Of a stretch of 64,000 bases of DNA, positions 31,821 to 40,069 are shown in pieces; positions within the stretch are counted from its first letter, which is position 1, and every line of letters starts with the position of its first letter. The notes beneath the pieces were generated by a model. That model did no database searches and was not told where the DNA came from. It worked only from the letters and a program-made list of their open reading frames with translations. The translations under genes were made by a program, and so were the position numbers. This stretch comes from Paractinoplanes atraurantiacus. Lineage in GTDB: Bacteria > Actinomycetota > Actinomycetes > Mycobacteriales > Micromonosporaceae. The DNA lies in assembly GCF_900215205.1 (NCBI RefSeq), contig NZ_OBDY01000027.1, forward strand, positions 62,001 through 126,000, read 5' to 3'.

Positions 31821-31848
31821 CGGCCGGCGGGCCCGCGCCCGCCGGCCG
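31821..31848 (+). terminator. Intra-operon hairpin after the binding-protein gene
   Basis: An 11-bp perfect GC stem (CGGCCGGCGGG / CCCGCCGGCCG, loop 6 nt) lies 6 bp after the binding-protein stop and 22 bp before the next start. Such hairpins usually stabilise the binding-protein mRNA end or attenuate downstream transcription. Confidence 0.55.
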
Positions 31849-31870
31849 ACCCCCATACGAGAGGACGCGC

Positions 31871-32779
31871 ATGTTGTTCGAAGGGGTTCTGTTCTTCCCC
31901 GTCACCCCGTTCGGCCCCGACGGCGAACTGGACGAGGCCACCCTGGCCAAGCACGTCGACCGGGGCGTCACGGCCGGCGCCGGCGGCGTCTTCGTGGCCT
32001 GCGGCACCGGCGAGTTCCACGCCCTGTCCCCGGCCGAGATCGAGCGGTGCGCCCGGGTCGCGGCCACCGCCGCCGCCGGGCGCGTCCCCGTCCTCGCGGC
32101 GGCCGGCGGACCGCTGCCGGTCGCGCTCGACCACGCCACCCGGCTGGCCGGGGCCGGCGCCGACGGGATCCTGCTCTTCCCGCCGTACCTGGTCAACGGC
32201 TCCCAGCAGGGAATCCTCGACTACGCCGGCGCGGTGACCGAGGCGGCCGGGCTGCCGACCGTCTACTACCAGCGGGGCAACGCCGTGCCGACCCCGTCGA
32301 CGGCGGCCGAGCTGGCCCGGCTGCCGCACCTGATCGGGATCAAGGACGGCGTCGGCAACGTCGAGCTCATGCATCGCACGGTCCGTGCCGTGCGGCAGGT
32401 GGCGGGCGACGACTTCCAGTTCTTCAACGGCCTGCCCACCGCCGAGGTCACCGTGCCCGCCTACCGCGGGATCGGGGTGCCGCTGTACTCCTCGGCGGTC
32501 TTCGCCTTCGCGCCGGAGATCGCTCTCGCCTTCTACCGGGCGATCAGCACCAGCGACACGGCCGCCGCCGGGGCGCTGCTCGACGGCTTCTACCACCCGC
32601 TGGTCGAGTTGCGCGACCGGGCACCGGGCCACGCGGTCTCGCTGATCAAGGCCGGGCTGCGGCTGCGCGGGCTCGACGCCGGTGGTGTGCGGCCGCCGCT
32701 GACCGGCGCCGCACCGGAGCACGTCGACCGGCTCGCCGCGCTGCTCGAGACCGGCCTGCGACTGGCCGAGCGCTCATGA
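31871..32779 (+). CDS. kdgD: 5-dehydro-4-deoxyglucarate dehydratase (DHDPS family)
   Basis: 302 residues, TIM-barrel of the DapA/N-acetylneuraminate lyase family. It begins LFEGVLFFPVTPFGPDGELD, carries the ligand loop CGTGEFHALSP, the Tyr in PTVYYQRGN and the Schiff-base Lys in LIGIKDGVGN. In the oxidative uronate pathway it dehydrates and decarboxylates 5-dehydro-4-deoxyglucarate to 2,5-dioxopentanoate. The genes for the steps before and after are in the locus. ATG 31871 is chosen, with GAGAGGA upstream; longer in-frame starts give a non-conserved leader. Confidence 0.9.
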   Translation: MLFEGVLFFPVTPFGPDGELDEATLAKHVDRGVTAGAGGVFVACGTGEFHALSPAEIERCARVAATAAAGRVPVLAAAGGPLPVALDHATRLAGAGADGILLFPPYLVNGSQQGILDYAGAVTEAAGLPTVYYQRGNAVPTPSTAAELARLPHLIGIKDGVGNVELMHRTVRAVRQVAGDDFQFFNGLPTAEVTVPAYRGIGVPLYSSAVFAFAPEIALAFYRAISTSDTAAAGALLDGFYHPLVELRDRAPGHAVSLIKAGLRLRGLDAGGVRPPLTGAAPEHVDRLAALLETGLRLAERS

Positions 32780-34002
32780 GGATCCGCGACCTCGAGATCA
32801 CGCCGATCGCGTTCGCCGATCCGCCGCTGCTGAACTCGTGGGGCGTGCACGAGCCGCTCGCCCTGCGCTGCGTCCTCCAGCTGCACACCGAGGAGGAAGG
32901 CCTGGTCGGCCTGGGCGAGTGCCCGGGCGACCGGCCCGCCCTGGATCGCCTGCGGGCGGTCCGGTCGGCGATCCGCGGGCTCAGCGTCTATGCGACGAGC
33001 CGCATCGAGCGGGCGGTGCAGGAGGCGCTGGGGGAGGGGATCCGGCCGATCGACCGGCGCAGCACGTTCTCGGCCATCGAGGTCGCCTGCCTCGACGTGC
33101 AGGGCAAGCTGGCCGGGCAACCGGTCAGCGAGCTGCTCGGCGGCGCCGTGCGCGACGCGGTCCCGTACAGCGCCTATCTGTTCTACAAATGGGCGGGTCA
33201 CCCCGGGCAGCAGCCCGACGACTGGGGCGCCGCCCTCGACCCGGCCGGGATCGTCGAGCAGGCGCGGCAGCTCATCGACCGCTACGGGTTCGCCTCGATC
33301 AAGCTCAAGGGCGGCGTCTTCCCGCCGGACGAGGAGATCGCGGCGATCCACGCGCTGCGGGAGGCCTTTCCGGGCCACCCGTTGCGGATCGACCCGAACA
33401 CCGCGTGGACCGTGCCGACGTCGGCTTCGGTGGCGGCGGCCCTGGACGGGGTTCTGGAATACCTGGAGGATCCGGTCGCCGGGGTCGCGGAAATGGCCGA
33501 AGTGGCGCGGGGCGCGGGAATGCCGCTGGCGACCAACATGTGCGTGGTCTCGTTCGACACGATCGCGCCGGCCGTCTCCGCCGGCGCCGTGCAGGTCGTG
33601 CTCTCCGACCACCACTATTGGGGCGGGCTGGCGCGGACGCGGCAGCTCGGAGCGGTCTGCGAGACGCTCGGGCTCGGGCTGTCGATGCATTCCAATTCGC
33701 ATCTCGGCATCAGCCTCGCGGCGATGACCCATCTGGCGGCGGCCACACCGAATTTGACGTACGCCTGCGACACGCACTATCCGTGGAACGCCGCCGACGA
33801 CGTGGTCGTGCCGGGCGTCCTGCGGTTCGAGAACGGCAGCGTGCCGGTACCCACCGGGCCCGGGCTCGGCGTGACCCTCGACCACGATGTGCTCGACCGG
33901 CTGCACCGGCAATATGCCGACTCGGGGCGCCAGGTGCGCGACGACACGGGATATCTGCGCACGGTGCAGCCGGACTTCGATCCGCGGTTGCCGCGATGGT
34001 GA
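32776..34002 (+). CDS. gudD: Glucarate/galactarate dehydratase (enolase superfamily)
   Basis: 408 residues. Starts RDLEITPIAFADPPLLNSWGVHEP like glucarate dehydratases. Catalytic features: KxK in ASIKLKGG, metal ligands in RIDPNTAW and in LEYLEDPV, and the catalytic His loop MHSNSHLGIS. It removes water from an aldarate (D-glucarate or galactarate) to give the substrate of the preceding enzyme. The ATG overlaps the kdgD stop (ATGA). The gene symbol is by motif; galactarate specificity is possible because uronate dehydrogenase and pectin supply galacturonate. Confidence 0.88.
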   Translation: MRIRDLEITPIAFADPPLLNSWGVHEPLALRCVLQLHTEEEGLVGLGECPGDRPALDRLRAVRSAIRGLSVYATSRIERAVQEALGEGIRPIDRRSTFSAIEVACLDVQGKLAGQPVSELLGGAVRDAVPYSAYLFYKWAGHPGQQPDDWGAALDPAGIVEQARQLIDRYGFASIKLKGGVFPPDEEIAAIHALREAFPGHPLRIDPNTAWTVPTSASVAAALDGVLEYLEDPVAGVAEMAEVARGAGMPLATNMCVVSFDTIAPAVSAGAVQVVLSDHHYWGGLARTRQLGAVCETLGLGLSMHSNSHLGISLAAMTHLAAATPNLTYACDTHYPWNAADDVVVPGVLRFENGSVPVPTGPGLGVTLDHDVLDRLHRQYADSGRQVRDDTGYLRTVQPDFDPRLPRW

Positions 34003-35006
34003 CCTGGTATCTGTATCCGTGGGACGTGCTGGGCGATCCGGCGGCGGTGGAACGGCTTCTGGCGTACGGCGTGACCGATGTCGCGCTGGCCGCCGCCTAC
34101 CATTCCGTGCGGGCGGCTACGCCGCGGCATCCGCGGCATCGGGTCGTCGACGCGTCCCATGCCGCGCTTTATCTGCCGGTGCGGGAAACGGCGTGGCGCG
34201 ACACGGCGCTGCGGCCTCTCGCGCCGGGGGACTGGGCCGCCCCGGACGCCTATCTCCAGGCCCGGGATCTGCTTGCCGCCCACGGCATCGGTGTCCGGGC
34301 GTGGGTGGTGCTCACCCACAATTCCGCACTCGGCGAGCGGCACCCGGATCTGGTGGTGCGTAACGCTTTCGGGGACCGGTATCGCTATGCGCTCTGCCCT
34401 TCGCAGCCTTCGGTGCGGGATTACTGCGCCCGGTTGGTCAATGAGGTCGCCCGGCAAGACCAGTTGATCGTCGAGGCGTGCGGGCCGCTAGGGATCGGGC
34501 ACCAGAGCACCCACGAGAAGACCGCGGGCGCCGATTGGTCGCCGACGGATGCGGCGCTTCTCTCGATCTGTTTCTGCGACGCCTGCCGGGCCGGCTATCC
34601 GCCGTCGTTGGCTTCGAGGATCCGCGGTGCCGTCGGGGCCGGGCACGGCGACATCGCGTTGGCTCTCGGCCCGTTCACCGAGGACGTACGGGCGGTGCGC
34701 GCGTCCGCGATCGCCGCGCTGCGGGCGGTCGTGCCCGAAACGGCCACCTTCCACGCGAGCGCCGATCCGTGGGCGACCGGTCCGGCGGCGGCGGTGATCG
34801 ACCGGCCGGGGTCGTACGTGATACCGGCCTGGGAGAACGGAGCCGAGGCGCTCGCGGCGGCCCGTGCGGCCGCCGGCCCCGGCTCGTCGCTGGCCGCCTA
34901 CGTCACGATCCTCGGATCGAGCCCGGCCTTTCGCGGCGCCGACGACCTGCACGTCTACCACTTCGGGCTCGCGTCGGACGCGCGACTCGCGGCCTTTCTC
35001 GAATGA
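33996..35006 (+). CDS. Unrecognised protein of the uronate operon, possible TIM-barrel hydrolase
   Basis: 336 residues, no signal peptide, not recognised. Regular alternating strands and helices (MVTWYLYPWDVLGD, YGVTDVALAAAYHS, GIGVRAWVVLTHN, LIVEACGPLGIGHQST, GSYVIPAWENGAEAL) look like a TIM barrel. A Cys motif SICFCDACRAGYPPS resembles that of some uncharacterised glycoside-hydrolase-like proteins. It overlaps the dehydratase stop by 7 bp and the next ATG by 4 bp, so it belongs to the uronate operon. It may process a rhamnogalacturonan fragment in the cytoplasm; this is inference. Confidence 0.75.
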   Translation: MVTWYLYPWDVLGDPAAVERLLAYGVTDVALAAAYHSVRAATPRHPRHRVVDASHAALYLPVRETAWRDTALRPLAPGDWAAPDAYLQARDLLAAHGIGVRAWVVLTHNSALGERHPDLVVRNAFGDRYRYALCPSQPSVRDYCARLVNEVARQDQLIVEACGPLGIGHQSTHEKTAGADWSPTDAALLSICFCDACRAGYPPSLASRIRGAVGAGHGDIALALGPFTEDVRAVRASAIAALRAVVPETATFHASADPWATGPAAAVIDRPGSYVIPAWENGAEALAAARAAAGPGSSLAAYVTILGSSPAFRGADDLHVYHFGLASDARLAAFLE

Positions 35007-36205
35007 GGGACATCGCCTTGGAAGCCCTGCTCTGGCTCACGCCGAAGATCTTCGACGACCTCGCCGACCCGGAACCGGGGGTGGAGGCGTTCTTCGACCA
35101 CCACGCCGAATGGCTGGCCGGGCGGCCGGTCACCATCGCGTTCTGCGCCGGCAACGGCGACCACATCCTGAACTATTCCGGCGAGAAGTCGGCGACCTTC
35201 GACTGGGCCCGCTACAACTGCTACGCCGCCGGCGACGGCGTCATCCGGCGGCACAATCTCGACTGGCTCTCGCGGGTTCGCGAGGGCGGTGAGCGCTCGG
35301 ACAACCCCTATTCGGCCGGGCCGATGTTCGTGCTCTCCGAGCAGGAGATGGATTACCACCTGCTGGCCGGAATCTACGCGGCGATCCGGGCGGCGGCGGC
35401 CCGGCGCGGCCTTTCCGTGCGGCTGCTGGAATATCTGGAGCCCGGGCCCGAGTTCTGCCGCAGCGAATGGAAGACGCAACGGCACCCGGAGGTGGCCGCG
35501 GCGACGGCCGACGCCGGCGGGCACATCGTGCCGGGCGTCATCGACGTGACGTTGCCCCTCGCCGCGGATCCGCGGGCGTACGCGGCCTATCCCGACGGCA
35601 TTCCGGAAGGGCTCGCCGCCGGGGATTTCGTGGCGGCGCAGACCGGCGCCTTCGTCCGCGACTTCGACCTCGACGGGGTGCTGCTCGGCAATCAGTTCGG
35701 GCTGGTGGGATTCTGGCGGCCGTCGAACGCGCCGCCCCTGACCGCGGCGCGGATCGAGGGGATCACACGGTTCTTCGCGCAGATGCGGGCCGAACTCGGC
35801 GTGGGGCTCATCTACTGGATGGACACATATTGGCCCGCGGACGTGGAGCGGTCCGCGTGGGGGATGAGCGACGAGGCGTACGCCAATCTCGATGCCGTTC
35901 TGGTGTCGACCTTCGCGGTGATCGTCGAGCGGACGCAGATCGTGCCGAACGTACGCAGCAAGGCGGCGCTCAACGGGCCGCGGGTCATCTTCGGGCTCGA
36001 TTTCGTCGACCCCTGGTATTGGTACCGGACGCACCTCGACGATCGGCGGACCTACCGCTACCAGCGTGAGGTGCTGGCGGCGGAGGCCGGCTCGATCGAC
36101 GGGGTGTCCTATTTCGCGAACGACACGTTCGGCCATTTCGTGCCTCGCCGGTGGCTGGACGAGACGCTCACCGTGGTCCGCTCATTTGACAATGCGAAGG
36201 TGTGA
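35003..36205 (+). CDS. Unrecognised protein of the uronate operon, possible glycoside hydrolase-like
   Basis: 400 residues, cytoplasmic, rich in Trp, Tyr and Asp. Segments such as PVTIAFCAGNGDHILNYSG, FDLDGVLLGNQFGLVGFWRP, LGVGLIYWMDTYWPADVE and RVIFGLDFVDPWYWYRT suggest a TIM-barrel carbohydrate enzyme with acidic residues at strand ends, but I cannot name a family. ATG overlaps the preceding stop (ATGA). It is the last gene of the operon and overlaps the convergent membrane-protein gene by 24 bp. With its neighbour it is the main unknown of the pectin locus. Confidence 0.75.
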   Translation: MRDIALEALLWLTPKIFDDLADPEPGVEAFFDHHAEWLAGRPVTIAFCAGNGDHILNYSGEKSATFDWARYNCYAAGDGVIRRHNLDWLSRVREGGERSDNPYSAGPMFVLSEQEMDYHLLAGIYAAIRAAAARRGLSVRLLEYLEPGPEFCRSEWKTQRHPEVAAATADAGGHIVPGVIDVTLPLAADPRAYAAYPDGIPEGLAAGDFVAAQTGAFVRDFDLDGVLLGNQFGLVGFWRPSNAPPLTAARIEGITRFFAQMRAELGVGLIYWMDTYWPADVERSAWGMSDEAYANLDAVLVSTFAVIVERTQIVPNVRSKAALNGPRVIFGLDFVDPWYWYRTHLDDRRTYRYQREVLAAEAGSIDGVSYFANDTFGHFVPRRWLDETLTVVRSFDNAKV

Positions 36206-36808
36206 ACGCTTCCGCGGCGCCGGCTTCTCGTCCTCTTGGAAGACCTCGTCGAGGCGGTGGCGCAAGGTCTCGCGGTAGTTCTCGTCGGGCGCCTCGCGGT
36301 TGTCGCGCGGCTTCGAGGCGTACCTCAATTTGATTTCCCGAATGACCACGACCGTCAGTGCGACGGCGAGGAAATCGCGGACGACGGCCCAGCCGGCCGT
36401 GCCGAAGGTGAAATCGGACGGGAACAGGACGCCCGTCAGGACCGCGCCGGCCACCGCGGCGACGGCGGACGCGCCGGCGAGACGGGCGAGCTCGCCCTTG
36501 ACGCCGTGCCAGTAGAGCGGCAGCCAGCGGTCCAGCAGCCAGGCGAACAGCAGCGCCGGGACCACCTGCGGGATCGCCTGAGTGGCGGCCGACAGCAGGT
36601 CGTCCGTCGTCGGGACCAGCGCGGCCAGCACCAGCATGAACAGCGCGTCGAAGCGGCGCGGGCCGTGCGCGCCCTGCGCCACCAGCCAGAGCGCGCCGAC
36701 GGCGGCGGGCGGCCAGAGCGCGCCGTCGAGCGCGTGCCCGGCGAACAGGGCCAACAGGTAGAGCAGGGCGAACCCGGCCGAGCGGGCGCCGTAACGGGCG
36801 AGGCTCAC
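36182..36808 (-). CDS. Uncharacterised integral membrane protein
   Basis: 208 residues with about five hydrophobic segments (FALLYLLALFAGHAL, AAVGALWLVAQGAHG, ALFMLVLAALVPTT, VVPALLFAWLLDRWL, VAAVAGAVLTGVLF) and a charged cytoplasmic C-terminal tail of about 45 residues ending KPAPRKRSHLRIVK. No catalytic motif. The GTG start at 36808 is chosen because GGAGGT lies seven bases upstream. Function unknown. Confidence 0.75.
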   Translation of the reverse strand: MSLARYGARSAGFALLYLLALFAGHALDGALWPPAAVGALWLVAQGAHGPRRFDALFMLVLAALVPTTDDLLSAATQAIPQVVPALLFAWLLDRWLPLYWHGVKGELARLAGASAVAAVAGAVLTGVLFPSDFTFGTAGWAVVRDFLAVALTVVVIREIKLRYASKPRDNREAPDENYRETLRHRLDEVFQEDEKPAPRKRSHLRIVK

Positions 36809-36949
36809 GGCTTGTACCTCCGAGACCGGTCCGGGGGAGGGACCGTTCCGTGAGGATCGGCCGCTCGCCGGCCGAGTTGAGCCTGGTGGCGAAGTTTTGT
36901 CGGACCCATCCGATAGAACTACCGCACCTGTTCGTGAGGAGGATCGGTT

Positions 36950-37453
36950 GTGACAAGCGAGGGCGCCGCGTTCGAGCGGCGCAGCACAGCCCCGGTCATG
37001 GCGCCCGTGCGGGCGCGCAAGCTGGCCAAGGTGCCGTTCGTGGAGCTCGCCGAGGGGCGGCTGCAGGGAGTGGTGTCGAGCGGGTCGGACGTCGAGAGGG
37101 TCTACGTCTCGTCGATCACCGCGGCCGAGCACGGGCTGAGCTGCAACACCAACAACAACCGTCCGTGCGGGGGCCTCGGCGGCGGCTCCCGCCCCTGCAA
37201 CCATCTCAAGGCGCTGCTCGAGGCGGCCCTGGCGCAGTACGGGGTGCAGCGCGTGGCCCGCTACCTCAAGGTCGAGCCGCCGTCCGGCGAGACCGACCTG
37301 TGGCCCGCCCTGCACCCGGTGGCCGCGCCCCAGCGGGCGGCCGAGGTGTTCAGCAGCTTCCTGCGCCACCTGGCCTATCTCGAGGTGCCGCCCACCACCG
37401 ATCCGCTGCCCGACCTGCAGTGGTTCCCGGCGACGAGTCAGGCGGTGCGCTGA
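36950..37453 (+). CDS. SWIM zinc-finger-like protein (N-terminal part of a YehQ-like protein)
   Basis: 167 residues. A Cys/His cluster LSCNTNNNRPCGGLGGGSRPCNHLKALL (Cys pairs then Cys-x-His) is a SWIM-type zinc finger, likely binding nucleic acid or protein. GTG start with GAGGAGGA seven bases upstream. It is the first gene of a five-gene operon whose members match E. coli yehQ (SWIM), yehP (vWA), yehL (MoxR) and yehM (DUF5682). In E. coli the SWIM protein is one longer chain; here the following gene seems to hold the rest. Confidence 0.8.
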   Translation: MTSEGAAFERRSTAPVMAPVRARKLAKVPFVELAEGRLQGVVSSGSDVERVYVSSITAAEHGLSCNTNNNRPCGGLGGGSRPCNHLKALLEAALAQYGVQRVARYLKVEPPSGETDLWPALHPVAAPQRAAEVFSSFLRHLAYLEVPPTTDPLPDLQWFPATSQAVR

Positions 37454-38781
37454 TGCTGGCCGACGCGCTGCGGTCGCGCCCGGCCGGGTTCGGCGAGGTG
37501 CTCGCCGTGGCCGACGGGCTCGACGACGCCCTCGTGCACGGCCTGGCCCGGCTCGACGACGACCGGGCGGCCGCCCTCGAGGCCGTGGCCGCCGCCTTCG
37601 GCTCCTCGCCGCTGGCCGGGCGGGCCGCCGACGCGATCGGCAAGATCGTCGCGGGCACGGTGACCGACGAGCATCTGGCCGCCCTGGCCGGCTGCCGGGT
37701 GGCGCTGCTCGGCGCCGCCCACGACGCGCTGATCGCCCAGTTCGACGCCGCGGCCGGCCGTGCCCGCGACCCCCGGCCGGCGCCGCCCGGCCCGGCCGAG
37801 CCGGGTCACCTGACCGCGGGCAGTCGGTCCTGGCTGCGCGAGCTGGCCCTCGCGGGCTGGCGCGGCGTCGACCACGAGCTCGCCGCGGGTGGCGCCCCGG
37901 CGGTGCGGGCGCTGCTGGCCGAGCCGACCGGCCGCCGCCTGGCGGTGCTGCTCGACGGCTTCGGGGCCGAGCTGCGGTCGGCCGCGCCGGTCGCCACCCT
38001 GCCGCGGGTGCCGGTCCGCCGCTGGGCCGACCTCTGGACCAGGGCGCTGGTGCTCTCGCAGGACGGCCTGCCCGCCGAGCCGTCGGCCCCGGCCGAGGGG
38101 CGGCTGCTGATCCTCGGCGCCGACCTGCACGAGCATCCGACAGTGTTCCGGTGCCAGGTGCACGCCCTGCTCGAGACCGGAGCGGGCGTCCGCCTGGTCC
38201 GCACGAGCGTGGCCGCGGCCAAGGTCGACACGATCAGCGGGCCGTCGGCGTGGCGCATGCTCAGCGCCTTCCCGATCCTGCTGGGCGCGCTCGCGGAGCA
38301 CCGCTCGGTTGAGGTGGCGGGCATGACGCTCACCGCCGCCGGCGACCTGATCTGGGACGAGAGCCGTGCGCGGCCGGGCGAGCCGGCCGACCCGTTCACC
38401 ACGGCCCGGGTCCTGCTGGCCGAGGCCGTGGCGTCGTCGACGGCCCCGCTCGACCGGCACCCGGCGGCGATCGCCGAGCCGGTGCTGCTCGAGGGCGGCG
38501 GCTTCGAGGTGGACACCGAGCGGCTGCCGGCCGCCGGGCCGCTCACCCCCGAGCTGGTCGCCGCGGCCGACGCCGTGCTGGGGCTGCTGCGCTTCGACGG
38601 CGAGCGCTGGGTCGTGCAGCCGCTCGCCGTGCGGGCGACCGTGCGCAAGAAGCCGGTCGTGGCGCACGCCGGCGACTGGGCGCTCGGCCCCACCGACGCC
38701 AAGGCGGCCAAGGCCGAGGCGGCGGCCGGCGGCGCCGTCGAGGTCCTCCGGGAGCGAGCGGGAAGGCTGCTGCGCAAATGA
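37453..38781 (+). CDS. Uncharacterised protein of the MoxR/vWA operon (YehQ C-terminal-like)
   Basis: 442 residues, Ala/Leu-rich, mostly helical, no membrane segment. The part around LLILGADLHEHPTVFRCQVHALLETGAGVRLVRTSVAAAKVDTISGPSAWRML looks like a small alpha/beta domain. The ATG shares one base with the SWIM gene's stop, and its own stop overlaps the vWA ATG. Position and tight coupling suggest it is the second half of a YehQ-like protein that is a separate gene here. Function unknown. Confidence 0.75.
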   Translation: MLADALRSRPAGFGEVLAVADGLDDALVHGLARLDDDRAAALEAVAAAFGSSPLAGRAADAIGKIVAGTVTDEHLAALAGCRVALLGAAHDALIAQFDAAAGRARDPRPAPPGPAEPGHLTAGSRSWLRELALAGWRGVDHELAAGGAPAVRALLAEPTGRRLAVLLDGFGAELRSAAPVATLPRVPVRRWADLWTRALVLSQDGLPAEPSAPAEGRLLILGADLHEHPTVFRCQVHALLETGAGVRLVRTSVAAAKVDTISGPSAWRMLSAFPILLGALAEHRSVEVAGMTLTAAGDLIWDESRARPGEPADPFTTARVLLAEAVASSTAPLDRHPAAIAEPVLLEGGGFEVDTERLPAAGPLTPELVAAADAVLGLLRFDGERWVVQPLAVRATVRKKPVVAHAGDWALGPTDAKAAKAEAAAGGAVEVLRERAGRLLRK

Positions 38782-40058
38782 CCGCGGAAAACCGGCGACA
38801 GGTGCTCTACTGGCGGCTTCTGGCCCGCCTGTTCGACCCCGAGGAGCAGGCCGCGCTCGAGTCGGCCAGCGTCGCCATCGTCGGCGACGAGGGGCTTCCG
38901 GAGGCGCTGCTCGACCCGGGCGCCTCGATCGACAACCTGGTGCAGCGCCACCCGCACCTGGCGGCCGAGCTCGACGGCCTCATGACGCCCGGCGACGACG
39001 ACCGTGAGGGTGAGGTGCGCCGGGCCGCGCTCGCCTCCAAGCTGCTGCTCAACGTCTTCGACACCGGCAGCGGCGATGTCAGCGCCGGGCAGCTCGGCCG
39101 GTGGCAGGCCGACGCCGGCTGGTTCGAGCGTGCCCTCGGCCACGAGCCGGGCCAGTTGCGCGGCCGGCCCGAGGGCAAGGTCCTGGCCGGCATCGAGGGC
39201 GACCTGATCAAGCGGATGCGGCTGCGCGAGGTTCTGGCCGACCCGCGCCTGGCCGCGCGGCTCACGCCGAGCATGTCGCTGATCGACCAGTTGCTGCGCG
39301 ACAAGAACAACCTCGACGGCGTCGCGCTGGCCAACGCCAAGCGGCTGATCCGCCAGTTCATCGACGAGGTGGCCGCGGTGCTGCGCACCCAGGTCGCGCA
39401 GGCCAGCGCGGGCACGATCGACCGCTCGGTGCCGCCGAAACGCGTGTTCCGCAACCTCGACCTCGACCGCACGATCTGGAAGAACCTGCCCAACTACAAC
39501 CCCGAGGACGAGCGGCTCTACGTCGACCGGCTCTTCTACCGGCAGACCGCCAAGCGAGTCACTCCGGCCCGGATGATCGTGGTGGTCGACCAGTCCGGCT
39601 CGATGGTCGACTCGATGGTCAACTGCACGATCCTGGCCTCCATCTTCGCGGGCCTGCCCAAGGTCGACGTGCACCTGATCGCCTACGACACGCGGGCGCT
39701 CGACCTGACCCCGTGGGTGCACGACCCGTTCGAGGTGCTGCTGCGCACCAAGCTGGGCGGCGGCAACGACGGCCCGGTCGCGATGGCCATGGCCCGCCCC
39801 AAGATCGCCGACCCGCGCAACACGGTGATGGTGTGGATCTCGGATTTCTACGAGTTCGACCGGTCCCAGCCGCTGTTCGACGGCATCGAGGCGGTGCACC
39901 GCTCCGGGGTGCGCTTCATCCCGGTCGGCTCGGTCAACAGCTCCGGCACCCAGAGCGTCAACCCGTGGTTCCGCCAGCGCTTCAAAGATCTCGGCACGCC
40001 CGTGATCTCCGGCAAGATCCAGAAGCTCGTCGCCGAGCTCAAGAACTTCGTGGCATAG
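38778..40058 (+). CDS. von Willebrand factor A domain protein (YehP/CoxE-like)
   Basis: 426 residues. An N-terminal helical region (about 1-240) is followed by a vWA domain with an intact metal-ion-dependent adhesion site: DxSxS in VVVDQSGSMVDSM, a Thr/Gly loop in KLGGGNDGP and an Asp in VWISDFYEF. vWA proteins partner with MoxR AAA ATPases, as ChlD does with ChlI, to insert metal or remodel a target. Its gene is followed 11 bp later by the MoxR gene. Confidence 0.9.
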   Translation: MTAENRRQVLYWRLLARLFDPEEQAALESASVAIVGDEGLPEALLDPGASIDNLVQRHPHLAAELDGLMTPGDDDREGEVRRAALASKLLLNVFDTGSGDVSAGQLGRWQADAGWFERALGHEPGQLRGRPEGKVLAGIEGDLIKRMRLREVLADPRLAARLTPSMSLIDQLLRDKNNLDGVALANAKRLIRQFIDEVAAVLRTQVAQASAGTIDRSVPPKRVFRNLDLDRTIWKNLPNYNPEDERLYVDRLFYRQTAKRVTPARMIVVVDQSGSMVDSMVNCTILASIFAGLPKVDVHLIAYDTRALDLTPWVHDPFEVLLRTKLGGGNDGPVAMAMARPKIADPRNTVMVWISDFYEFDRSQPLFDGIEAVHRSGVRFIPVGSVNSSGTQSVNPWFRQRFKDLGTPVISGKIQKLVAELKNFVA

Positions 40059-40069
40059 GGAGACATTCA

